Assembly (NCBI GenBank): GCA_022360095.1
Contig: JAKSDK010001893.1
Coordinates: 62,001 to 126,000 of the forward strand
Length of the DNA stretch: 64,000 bases
Direction: 5' to 3'
From: Phycisphaerales bacterium
GTDB taxonomy: Bacteria > Planctomycetota > Phycisphaerae > UBA1845 > UTPLA1
Below are positions 34,810 through 41,845 of this stretch, one piece after another (position 1 is the first letter of the stretch; every line of letters begins with the position of its first letter). Position numbers and translations under genes: made by a program. The notes beneath the pieces were generated by a model. The model was given only the letters and a program-made list of their open reading frames with translations. It had not been told where the DNA came from and ran no database searches.

Positions 34810-35312
34810 CAGGATTCCCTGCGTCCCATTTCCCACCACATTAGTGTGATGATCGTCTTCGCATCCATGATCCGCCCGTCGCGGACCATCGCCAAGGCCG
34901 TGGCAGCCTTCATGGTTTCAACGACAATTTGCTCTCCCGGTTCAAGCTGTTGGGTCGTCCTGGTCAAATCCGTGGCCACATAGGCGCGGATCAATTCGGT
35001 CATTACGCCCGGCGACGGATAAAACGCACAGAGCAGATCCAGCTGCCCGGCCCGATGACCGGCCTCCTCCTCCAGTTCCCTCAACGCAGCGTCCCTTGGC
35101 GATTCTCCTGCGACGTCGAGGGTTCCGGCGGGCAACTCCCACAACTCACGCTCCACGGCCGGTCGATAGTTTCGAAGCATGATGATTTCATCGTCTGAGA
35201 GCAGGGGTAAGACCACAACCGCGCCTGGATGAACGATGACGTCCACGGATCGATCGTCGTTGACCGACCTGCGAACGACCTCGAATTTCCGGCTTTTCAG
35301 GAGCGACTGCAT
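34809..35312 (-). CDS. Nudix hydrolase, ADP-ribose pyrophosphatase type
   Basis: About 167 residues, the usual ADPRase length, from ATG 35312. It splits a nucleoside diphosphate bond, most likely in ADP-ribose or a nucleotide sugar. The Nudix box is readable as AGTLDVAGESPRDAALREL followed by EEEAG; between the first glycine and the glutamate there are six residues where the consensus has five, a small deviation. Upstream parts VVVLPLLSDDEIIMLRNYRPAVERELWELPAG and downstream PSPGVMTELIRAYVA are typical ADPRase. The frame stays open back to 35585, but that 91-residue extension is Arg/Pro-rich and looks like translated leader, and a TATAAT lies at 35346-35351. It overlaps the protease gene by one base. 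Confidence 0.87.
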   Translation of the reverse strand: MQSLLKSRKFEVVRRSVNDDRSVDVIVHPGAVVVLPLLSDDEIIMLRNYRPAVERELWELPAGTLDVAGESPRDAALRELEEEAGHRAGQLDLLCAFYPSPGVMTELIRAYVATDLTRTTQQLEPGEQIVVETMKAATALAMVRDGRIMDAKTIITLMWWEMGRRES

Positions 35313-35645
35313 ATTCGTGATTCTCAAGAAATCGTCCAACGTCCGATTATAACCAAGCCCTCGGCCCGGGACAGAATTAGGTTTATTCGTTGCGAACCAA
35401 GGCGTTACGAATTCGGTCTTCCGCCCCCGTGGAATGGGGATGAAGCGCCGCAGTCGCCTTTTCGAACGGGGTCTCGGGTTTCGTTCCGCTCTGCCCGATG
35501 TCGCCGATGGGCGAAGCGGTACGCTTGCAAAACGGTGGTATTTCCGAGATACTCTCGTGGTTTGCGGCATTCTGATGGCTCGCATGGCAGAGTTATCCCG
35601 CTGAATTCAATTGTATTAATTTCGCCCGCAGGAGTATCACCATCC
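35313..35645. other. divergent intergenic region between Nudix gene and rplU
   Basis: Both strands carry open frames through here, but neither translation resembles a protein. Apart from the minus-strand TATAAT, the only clear signals are the rplU ribosome site AGGAG at 35630-35634 and an A/T-rich stretch at 35605-35622 that may belong to the rplU promoter. In some bacteria an L21-leader RNA precedes rplU; I cannot identify one here. Confidence 0.45.
35346..35351 (-). promoter_or_regulatory. possible -10 element of the Nudix-protease operon
   Basis: TATAAT on the minus strand, giving a start about 27 nt before ATG 35312. The -35 region (TTCTGT with a 19-nt spacer) is weak. It supports the shorter Nudix start. 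Confidence 0.33.
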
Positions 35646-35960
35646 ATGTACGCCATTATCGAAGACGGCGGAAAGCAATATCGCGTTGAAGAAGGGGATC
35701 GTATCTACATTGAAAAACGCGATCTGCCTGACGGTACCACGTCCGTTGAGTTTGACCGTGTTCTCATGCTGGGCGACGGTGCGGAGAGCAAGATCGGCAC
35801 ACCTCTGGTGGACGGCGCAAAAGTGACCGCCAGTCTTAAGGAAGCCGTGAAAGGTCCAAAGCTCGAAGTCATCAAGTTCAAACGCCGCAAGGGCTATCGA
35901 CTGCACAAGGGACATCGACAGAAGTACCTGAGCGTCACCATCGACGAAATCAGTAGTTGA
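35646..35960 (+). CDS. rplU: 50S ribosomal protein L21
   Basis: 104 residues, normal for L21, a 23S-rRNA-binding protein of the large subunit. Signature parts are MYAIIEDGGKQYRVEEGD at the start, VEFDRVLMLGD, and the conserved end KVIKFKRRKGYRLHKGHRQ-type block here reading LEVIKFKRRKGYRLHKGH. ATG 35646 with GGAG 11 nt upstream is preferred over the much longer open frame starting at 35229. In most bacteria rpmA (L27) follows at once; here the next gene is a DUF6263-like lipoprotein whose TTG start overlaps the L21 stop (TTGA). Confidence 0.97.
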   Translation: MYAIIEDGGKQYRVEEGDRIYIEKRDLPDGTTSVEFDRVLMLGDGAESKIGTPLVDGAKVTASLKEAVKGPKLEVIKFKRRKGYRLHKGHRQKYLSVTIDEISS

Positions 35961-37588
35961 CGACAGGCAGACCCTTGAGAAACCGGCTCACAATCCGATT
36001 CGGTCGAAGCCGTGTACTGATCGTCGTCTTTTTCGCGACGGCAGGTTTTTTTCTTCATTGCACAAAGCCGAGCGAATCACAAACGTCAAACTCGCCTGAG
36101 TCTGCGCCGGTCGAAAAACCAAATCACACGGCCTTGTCCGCGGATCGTCCCACGGAACTCGACGACCTGATGAATCCCGACCCGGTCGCCGCGAGGGCAC
36201 GCCGAAAGGCGCTTCTTGTTGAAACGGCGAACCTCAAACCCGAACCCCGAACCGTCAAGACGAAGCCTCAGGACAAAAAACCCGAACCGGCGCAACCGGC
36301 CGAGCGTGAACAGGTTCTCGATCGCCCATTGGCCGACGGTGAATTCTGGATCCGGTATAAATTTTCTCCTGAGAAGAAGCTGTATTACGTCATTGAGAAT
36401 GAGTTTAAGGAAAGCGGCGGTGTGCCGGGACTCCTGACCTATTCCATCAACGCCGACGAGCAAAAAACGATCATTCAAAATGTCCGGCCTTCAAAACCAA
36501 CCGCGAAAAACACGCCGAGTCTGGGAAGGCATGTCGAGGTTTCGTGGGAATGCGACCGTTACAAAGTCCGCGACAAGGGCATGACCGGCGAGAAGGCGTT
36601 TGACTCTCTTCGTGATCTCTATCCCACGGCTTCGTTACGAGAACTCGGTGCGATTCCAGGTTCAACGACCACTTTTTTGATCGATCCTTGGACGGGAAGA
36701 ACCAAGAACCATCGGATCACACGCGGCGAAATCAAAGGGCCTGTAACGAGGGGGAAAAAACTCTCCAAAGTGGCAAAACACTGCCTTCTGAGTGAATCGA
36801 ATCTGCGCAGAACATTGGACGATTTAGGCGCGTTGTTCTTTCCGGATTCACCGAAACGTGTCGGTGATACGTGGACGACCCGTCGCACCAGAGTCGTCAA
36901 AAGCGCCGGCCTGGCTGTTACGGATTATGAATTCACGTTAAGTGAGATCCGTGACGTGGAGGGTCGGAAGATCGCTCGGATCGATGTCGGCGGAAAAGTA
37001 AGGCTGGAGAAAAGCGCCGTCGAACCCAAAAAGGCGAGTCAACCGAAGCGAAAACCTGCAAGACCCAAGCATGACTTCAAAATCAAGAAGCAAGTTTGCA
37101 ATGGATCCATTGAGTTTGACTTGACTCGGGGCGAATTGGTCAGCATGGCGTTGCGCCGCGAACTGAAGATGTTTGCAGGAACGAAGGCCAAGGAGGGCAA
37201 GAGCATGTCCCTCGAATTCGGCGATGCTCACGTCTTCCGTGCTGCCGTGAGTCAGACGCCGCCGCCGAAGCCCGTGATCGTCGGCGGTCCTCAGCCGCCT
37301 CCGCCGGAAATCGACAAGAACACACCCATCCGGAATCAGAGCAAAGGCCGGCAACGGATTAATACGCGAGCGGCGGCTTCAAAGAAGAAACAGTCGCCAA
37401 AGGCACGACCTGCGACTCGACCGCGTTCACCAAAGGTGACGCCCGCGTCGAAACCCGAGGGTTCTGGCGACCCCGGTCAAAAGAACGTGAAGAAGACGGC
37501 GACGTCTCGTCCGGTGGAAGATGCGGAATCCCCAGGCAGCCCGGCTGATTCTGCAACGTCAACGCCGTCCGACCAGTCGTCCAGGTGA
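35957..37588 (+). CDS. DUF6263-like lipoprotein with Pro/Lys-rich ends
   Basis: 543 residues. After a basic start comes a hydrophobic segment and Cys near residue 35 (VLIVVFFATAGFFLHC), read as a lipoprotein signal. Residues 40-125 are disordered and Pro/Glu/Lys-rich. The folded part, about 125-420 (WIRYKFSPEKKLYYVIENEF, GSTTTFLIDPWTGRTKNHRIT, VGDTWTTRRTRVVKSAG, KKQVCNGSIEFDLTRGEL), resembles DUF6263, a family of secreted proteins with repeated beta strands and unknown function. The last 110 residues are again Lys/Pro/Ser/Thr-rich. The only upstream starts are TTG 35957 (overlapping the rplU stop) and TTG 35975. Family call is tentative. Confidence 0.72.
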   Translation: MTTGRPLRNRLTIRFGRSRVLIVVFFATAGFFLHCTKPSESQTSNSPESAPVEKPNHTALSADRPTELDDLMNPDPVAARARRKALLVETANLKPEPRTVKTKPQDKKPEPAQPAEREQVLDRPLADGEFWIRYKFSPEKKLYYVIENEFKESGGVPGLLTYSINADEQKTIIQNVRPSKPTAKNTPSLGRHVEVSWECDRYKVRDKGMTGEKAFDSLRDLYPTASLRELGAIPGSTTTFLIDPWTGRTKNHRITRGEIKGPVTRGKKLSKVAKHCLLSESNLRRTLDDLGALFFPDSPKRVGDTWTTRRTRVVKSAGLAVTDYEFTLSEIRDVEGRKIARIDVGGKVRLEKSAVEPKKASQPKRKPARPKHDFKIKKQVCNGSIEFDLTRGELVSMALRRELKMFAGTKAKEGKSMSLEFGDAHVFRAAVSQTPPPKPVIVGGPQPPPPEIDKNTPIRNQSKGRQRINTRAAASKKKQSPKARPATRPRSPKVTPASKPEGSGDPGQKNVKKTATSRPVEDAESPGSPADSATSTPSDQSSR

Positions 37589-37617
37589 CCGACCTCTCAG
37601 AAATCGATTGATTTGCC

Positions 37618-37737
37618 ATGTTGCGACGTATTTTGATCACTTGTGTGTTGCTGTCGTTCGTGCTGATCGGCTCGGGTTGCTTCGACGATCAGGAGATCAT
37701 CGAGAAGCACCAGCAAACGTTGGAAGAGGATGAGTAG
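37618..37737 (+). CDS. tiny lipoprotein, 39 residues
   Basis: A short frame with a textbook lipoprotein start: MLRRILITCVLLSFVLIGSGC, then an 18-residue acidic and helical remainder (FDDQEIIEKHQQTLEEDE). It begins 30 nt after the DUF6263-like gene, on the same strand. The signal, Cys position and charge pattern support reality; there is no obvious ribosome site before the ATG. Such minimal lipoproteins are common in planctomycetes. Function unknown. Confidence 0.6.
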   Translation: MLRRILITCVLLSFVLIGSGCFDDQEIIEKHQQTLEEDE

Positions 37738-37790
37738 CGATTTTGCATCATCCTGAGTTTTTTGCACACTCCGTTCGTCCTTGATGATCC

Positions 37791-38243
37791 ATGTCAGAAT
37801 CCTGGTACAAAGAGGGATTACGATTCAAGTGCACGCAATGCGGCAACTGCTGCACCGGTTCACCGGGCTACGTGTACGTCACGAAAAAAGAAGTTGACCA
37901 GATTGCGGCCTTCATCGGGAGAGAAGGCAAGGGGTTGACCAGGAAGCATCTGCGAAAAGTCGGCCGACGCTACTCGCTGACGGAAGACAAAACGAACGGT
38001 GATTGCTGTTTTCTAAAGCAAACCGAGAATGGCAAGAGGGTTTGCGGCATCTATCCGGTACGGCCCCTGCAATGCCGCACCTGGCCTTTTTGGCAGGTCA
38101 ATCTGGAGTCACCGGACGCCTGGAGCTTCGCGTCCCAGGATTGTCCCGGCATCAACAAGGGCAAGCGGCATGACTTCGTGCAGATCGAAATTCGTCGCAC
38201 GGCCAAGTCTTGGGAGGACCTTTCGCCGTGTCCGTCTCTCTGA
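37791..38243 (+). CDS. YkgJ-family cysteine-cluster protein
   Basis: 150 residues of the YkgJ/UPF0153 family, small proteins with conserved cysteines thought to bind zinc or an iron-sulfur centre. The motif is complete: FKCTQCGNCCTGSPGYVYVT at residues 12-31, DCCFL near 73, then VCGIYPVRPLQCRTWPFW, and a last cysteine in SQDCPGI. No membrane segment. It overlaps a second YkgJ-like gene by 16 nt, so two related but diverged proteins are made from one transcript. Ligand and partner unknown. Confidence 0.9.
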   Translation: MSESWYKEGLRFKCTQCGNCCTGSPGYVYVTKKEVDQIAAFIGREGKGLTRKHLRKVGRRYSLTEDKTNGDCCFLKQTENGKRVCGIYPVRPLQCRTWPFWQVNLESPDAWSFASQDCPGINKGKRHDFVQIEIRRTAKSWEDLSPCPSL

Positions 38244-38749
38244 GCGATAGGATCTTGCGCCATGCTCGCTGTGACAATTTCGCCGAGCAAATGACCCGCT
38301 TCTATGCCAAGGTCGATCGGATGATTGAAAGCCATGGTCCGACCTGCTGGAACCGCGGGGCATGCTGTCAATTTGGTCGCTACGGACACAAGCTGTATGT
38401 GACGAGTGCGGAATTGGCGTATTTTGTTCGGGGCCTTGGGGGTCATTGGCGGGTTCCGTCAAATGACACGGCCTGCCCCTATCAGATCCAAGGACAATGC
38501 ACTGCCCGGGAATATCGTCCGTTGGGATGCCGAATTTTTTATTGCGACCCCGATGCACAACATTGGCAAAATGACGCGTACGAGCGGCAATTGAAAGAGC
38601 TGAAGTCCGTATCCGAGGATTACGGCATTGATTATCACTACTGTGAATGGTTATCGGCGTTGGGGATGATGAGGGTCGAGCCTGCACCGGAGGGGGCGAA
38701 TCGACCGTCGTCAGGCATTGACCGGTTGCCTCTGCCGGTGATACAATGA
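38228..38749 (+). CDS. second YkgJ-like cysteine-cluster protein
   Basis: 173 residues from GTG 38228, chosen because GGGAGGA (38212-38218) lies 9 nt before it; a TTG at 38210 is less likely. It has the same plan as the preceding gene but a divergent pattern: CWNRGACCQFGRYGHKLYVT, then TACPYQIQGQCTAREYRPLGCRIFYC, and a final HYCEWL. Spacing between the cysteine groups resembles YkgJ proteins, so a metal-binding role is likely. The gene lies within the 3' end of the first and they are probably translated together. The last 30 residues are Pro/Ser-rich. Confidence 0.82.
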   Translation: MSVSLSDRILRHARCDNFAEQMTRFYAKVDRMIESHGPTCWNRGACCQFGRYGHKLYVTSAELAYFVRGLGGHWRVPSNDTACPYQIQGQCTAREYRPLGCRIFYCDPDAQHWQNDAYERQLKELKSVSEDYGIDYHYCEWLSALGMMRVEPAPEGANRPSSGIDRLPLPVIQ

Positions 38750-38854
38750 GATAAGTCATTCCGGCAGCGATGGCGTTGCCTATTTATCGCGGCCCAGCCG
38801 CCGACCAGTATCGAAAACATCACACTCCGATACGCTTTGTCAGAGGGTAGAAAA

Positions 38855-39070
38855 ATGAGATACGCCGGCAAATTACTCATGATCGTATTTTCAGTCGCCC
38901 TGACGGCTACGCTCCTGGGCTGCAGTGGGGGTGTGGGGTCGACCGTGGAGGACAACAAGCGGGCCTTTAACCGCGTTGTTGACTATGACATGCGAATGTT
39001 GGTGGATGACATCCTCCTGTTCACGATGACCCATGACGTACATCGCACATCACGATGGATCATCGACTGA
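38855..39070 (+). CDS. small conserved-type lipoprotein, 71 residues
   Basis: From ATG 38855 (GAGGG about 7 nt upstream): MRYAGKLLMIVFSVALTATLLGC is a lipoprotein signal with Cys23. The mature 48 residues, ending RMLVDDILLFTMTHDVHRTSRWIID, are helical. The ending resembles short planctomycete lipoproteins I recall that close with a similar LVDDxxLF...RxSRWxxx pattern, so it is likely conserved, though I cannot check this. A frame extends back to TTG 38837 but would spoil the signal. It is followed 32 nt later by a strong terminator. Confidence 0.78.
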   Translation: MRYAGKLLMIVFSVALTATLLGCSGGVGSTVEDNKRAFNRVVDYDMRMLVDDILLFTMTHDVHRTSRWIID

Positions 39071-39101
39071 TTAAGACTTATAAAAAGCGTTTAACTTCCA
39101 A

Positions 39102-39133
39102 AAGCGCCATCCTGCTGATGGCGCTTCTTTTTT
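39102..39133 (+). terminator. Rho-independent terminator
   Basis: AAGCGCCATC and GATGGCGCTT form a perfect 10-bp stem (39102-39111 with 39117-39126) around a 5-nt loop, followed by TCTTTTTT. It lies after the 71-residue lipoprotein and before the Rieske gene. Confidence 0.9.
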
Positions 39134-39148
39134 GCCCTCTGCCCCGTT

Positions 39149-39475
39149 ATGCCCGAGGAGACGTGGACCAAACTTATTCCTACGAAGGATTGCGGCCCCG
39201 GCTGTGCTAGATTCGTCACCATCGGCGACCTTGAGCTGGCTGTGTTTCACCTGACCGATCCCGATCGCTTCATCGTCACACGCAACAGTTGCCCCCACGC
39301 CGGTGGGAACCTGTCTGCCGGAACGATCGAGGCGAATACGGTTTCCTGCCCTTGGCACTATTGGTCGTTCGATCTGGACAATGGGCAATGCACCACGTCG
39401 GAACGGGTCACTCTTTGTCGATATGAATGCCGTATCGAGGATGGTTACGTGTATGCCCGTCTTGATGGGGCTTAA
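39149..39475 (+). CDS. Rieske-type [2Fe-2S] ferredoxin (NirD-like)
   Basis: 108 residues. The two cluster motifs are CPHAGG at about residue 48 and CPWH at about residue 67, giving C-x-H ... C-x-x-H with 16 residues between, so the [2Fe-2S] cluster should be intact. The frame VTRNSCPHAGGNLSAG...SCPWHYWSFDLDNGQC matches small soluble Rieske proteins of the NirD/BphF class that pass electrons to dioxygenases or reductases. No reductase or oxygenase gene is nearby, so its partner is unknown. The ATG lies right after the terminator; no ribosome site is clear. Confidence 0.9.
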   Translation: MPEETWTKLIPTKDCGPGCARFVTIGDLELAVFHLTDPDRFIVTRNSCPHAGGNLSAGTIEANTVSCPWHYWSFDLDNGQCTTSERVTLCRYECRIEDGYVYARLDGA

Positions 39476-39479
39476 GTCG

Positions 39480-40550
39480 CTAACGCATCGGATACATTTT
39501 CCGCGGTTGAGGCTTCGGTTCTTTGGCCGCCTCGACAAATTGCTCTACGGCCGGATCGTGCTGCGGATTTGCCAGATACGTCTCAAACGCCGCCCGTCCT
39601 TCGCTCCGCTGTCCGGAAAAGTATTGGACGAAACCCAGGAGAAACATGGCATGAACGTCCTCGGGATTTTCTTTGCGATAGAATTCCAAAGCCTGGCGAT
39701 GGGCCGTGAAATCATTCGGACGCCCATAGATTTCCTTCATGGCGAACGACGATTGAGCCAGGCTGGGTGAAATGGATACGCCGCTTCGGACCGCAGCAGA
39801 GGCATCCACATAAGAGCCCAGCGCATATTCCGTTAGACCCAGGGCGATTCTGACTCTGGCGTCGTCTCCTGCCAGGACCATGGCTCGGACATACTCCTCA
39901 CGGGCATCATCGTAATCACCGTCTTCGAACGCTTTGTCGCCCCTCCCCAATGCGATGCCAACCTGTCTGTCGCGCTTGACGGCGCCATTCGCTTGAGCAG
40001 GGGGGCTCTCACCGTCCGTGAAAGATCCGTGGCGACGACCGAACCGCTCAAGCGCTTGCGCTTGAAGCGCGTCCTGATCTCTTTCCGGCTCGACCCGAAC
40101 CATCGTCTGCATCTTTTCAGGCTCGGACCTCACATAGCGAAATCCTGCCAGTGAATCATTGGCCGGCCAATAATTGTCATAGTCTGCCGTGTACACGAGT
40201 CCGCCCCGAAGAACGACGGGGCTGAAATAGTGTCTGTCGTAATATGAGTACCTCGGGTAGCATCCCCCCAACCCGTAATAGCCGTAAGGGGTGCCGTAGC
40301 CAAAGCCCAAGGATGGACGAAAATAGCTTCTGCATCCTCTGTAGAAGCCTCGACCGTAATACCCGCCGCCGATCCCAAACCCTATCCGGCCAAAGCCGCC
40401 GTACGCCCGGTATCCACCGATTCGCCCGCCGGAAAAGTACGAACCGCAAGAGCGTCCAAAGCGTCGTTGGGCCATCGCCGTCGTCGGGGCTGCCAATAGG
40501 ACGACGAAAAGCACGACCGCCGCTTTTCTGAACGGGCGATGAGTGAGCAT
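39480..40550 (-). CDS. secreted TPR protein with Gly/Tyr/Arg-rich region
   Basis: 356 residues from ATG 40550, chosen because AGGAGGA lies 8 nt before it; the frame runs back to 40799 without a good start. MLTHRPFRKAAVVLFVVLLAAPTTAMA is a signal peptide. Residues about 28-110 are rich in Gly, Tyr, Arg and Phe (GGYYGRGFYRGCRSYF), probably surface-exposed and flexible. Residues about 200-345 are tetratricopeptide-like (DKAFEDGDYDDAREEYVRAM; FLLGFVQYFSGQRSEGRAAF). A nine-base C run precedes it on its own strand (G9 at 40612-40620). Function unknown; the convergent Rieske gene ends 4 nt away. Confidence 0.82.
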   Translation of the reverse strand: MLTHRPFRKAAVVLFVVLLAAPTTAMAQRRFGRSCGSYFSGGRIGGYRAYGGFGRIGFGIGGGYYGRGFYRGCRSYFRPSLGFGYGTPYGYYGLGGCYPRYSYYDRHYFSPVVLRGGLVYTADYDNYWPANDSLAGFRYVRSEPEKMQTMVRVEPERDQDALQAQALERFGRRHGSFTDGESPPAQANGAVKRDRQVGIALGRGDKAFEDGDYDDAREEYVRAMVLAGDDARVRIALGLTEYALGSYVDASAAVRSGVSISPSLAQSSFAMKEIYGRPNDFTAHRQALEFYRKENPEDVHAMFLLGFVQYFSGQRSEGRAAFETYLANPQHDPAVEQFVEAAKEPKPQPRKMYPMR

Positions 40551-40900
40551 GGCAGATCCTCCTGTCTGATATTTTATCGCTCCCAACCGGCCGTGTTCAA
40601 GGTGGATTTCAGGGGGGGGGCGGCCTTTCGGAGTGCATTTTTGTCGGCGCACTCCGTTGCCCGCCGACGTGCAAAAGGGGTGAAAAATGTGGTGCTGCAG
40701 TTTTCGGTAGTTCCGAATTTTATACGGTGGGCATAATGAGGGTTCCCCATGTTCGGGCCGGTAACAACCATTTCTTGCAGATGAAGATTTGAATTTCACC
40801 GGTCTGCCTACCTAGTATTGGTTGACGGTCCAGATCGAACCGCCTCCGAAATGAAGATTTCGGCGGACTCGACTCAGACCATTCGGTTGGGGGGACAACC
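40551..40900. other. divergent intergenic region, 350 nt
   Basis: Separates the TPR gene from the PEP-CTERM gene. It contains a nine-G run (40612-40620), two copies of TGAAGATTT (40780-40788 and 40851-40859) and a small hairpin over the ribosome site of the PEP-CTERM gene. I searched for a -24/-12 sigma-54-type site, which some exosortase substrates use, and saw no clear match. Confidence 0.5.
40885..40900 (+). promoter_or_regulatory. hairpin presenting the Shine-Dalgarno of the PEP-CTERM gene
   Basis: GGTTG (40885-40889) and CAACC (40896-40900) form a 5-bp stem whose 6-nt loop is GGGGGA, the likely ribosome binding site; the ATG follows directly at 40901. It could tune or gate translation. 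Confidence 0.45.
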
Positions 40901-41680
40901 ATGTACAAGGAAAATCATGCGGTCCGTCGAGGATTGCGCGCGCATGTCGCCGCGTCGGCGCTTTTGATCGCGGCGTGGCATCCGTCAGTGTCCGCAGCTT
41001 TGATCGACTTCGAGACGCTCGTTCACGGTGAGGTTGTCACGACGCAATTCGCTGCATCAAACGGCGTGACCATCAGCGCCGTCAATTTTCATCGAAGGCA
41101 TAACCTGGCCATTGTTTTCGATTCCTCGATGACCAACACGTCCGACCCCGATCTCGAAGGGCCGAACTGGTCCGGTGGCGGAAATCTTGCCTCGGACACG
41201 ACGTTGGGAAACCTGCTGATCGTCTCGGAGAAGGGGCGACAATCCATTCCCGGCATCGTGGACGATCCGGATGACGAAGGCCGGAGGCCCGCGGGCAAGC
41301 TCATCTTCAATTTCGACGCGCCCATCACCTCTTTCGGTTTTGACCTCGTGGATGTCGAGAGCATTATGGCGGAAAACGGCTATGTTCGCTTTTACAACCA
41401 GGGGCAGCGGGTCGGTCAGGTCGGGTTCAGCGAGTTCACGAACCCGGCGAACCCGAACGGCTTCTTCGATCCATTCGTCTCATTCGGAGACAATTCTGCA
41501 AATCGCATCACGCCGATCACGGCGATGGACCTTAATGCGACGGAATTCGATAAAGTCGTCATCAAAATGGGCGGCTCGGGAGCGCTGGACAACATCAGGT
41601 ATGTGCCGGAACCCGGCACGCTGGTGCTGCTGGGGATGGGTGGTCTATATCTTCTGATGCGATCTCGAAAAATCGGCTGA
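40901..41680 (+). CDS. PEP-CTERM sorting-domain protein
   Basis: 259 residues. A signal peptide (ALLIAAWHPSVSA, cleaved near residue 33) starts it and a PEP-CTERM signal ends it: VPEPGTLVLLGMGGLYLLMRSRK, i.e. the PEP triplet, a hydrophobic helix and a basic tail. Exosortase (EpsH) removes this tail in organisms that make an exopolysaccharide, so the protein is probably exported to the surface or biofilm matrix. The mature part (LIDFETLVHGEVVTTQF, ITSFGFDLVDVES, FDKVVIKMGGSGALDNIRYV) is beta-rich, typical of this group, with unknown ligand. No exosortase gene is in the window. Confidence 0.93.
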   Translation: MYKENHAVRRGLRAHVAASALLIAAWHPSVSAALIDFETLVHGEVVTTQFAASNGVTISAVNFHRRHNLAIVFDSSMTNTSDPDLEGPNWSGGGNLASDTTLGNLLIVSEKGRQSIPGIVDDPDDEGRRPAGKLIFNFDAPITSFGFDLVDVESIMAENGYVRFYNQGQRVGQVGFSEFTNPANPNGFFDPFVSFGDNSANRITPITAMDLNATEFDKVVIKMGGSGALDNIRYVPEPGTLVLLGMGGLYLLMRSRKIG

Positions 41681-41727
41681 GTAGGGGTACGAAGAAGCCT
41701 CGATGGTAACTTGAGCTTGTGATGCGA

Positions 41728-41776
41728 AAAGCCCCGGTCGGGCCTGCCTGATCGGGGCTTTCATCACGGGTTTTTT
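41728..41776 (+). terminator. likely terminator after the PEP-CTERM gene
   Basis: AAAGCCCCG (41728-41736) pairs with CGGGGCTTT (41753-41761), extendable by one G-T and two more pairs, loop about 10 nt. The T run TTTTTT comes 10 nt later, at 41771-41776, later than usual, so efficiency is uncertain. Confidence 0.6.
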
Positions 41777-41801
41777 CTTGCGCGCCCGAATCGTATATAA
41801 T
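41773..41801 (+). promoter_or_regulatory. possible promoter of rimO
   Basis: A perfect TATAAT (41796-41801) lies 17 nt after TTTTCT (41773-41778), a poor -35. The predicted start near 41808 leaves a short leader before the AGGAG at 41832-41836. Confidence 0.4.
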
Positions 41802-41845
41802 TCTCGTTGCAAATTCTTTTGAGTCATGAGCAGGAGTCACCGTCC

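Noticed and set aside
35229..35645. N-terminal extension of L21 in the same frame
   Set aside because: It would make L21 more than twice its universal length; the true start with a ribosome site is at 35646.
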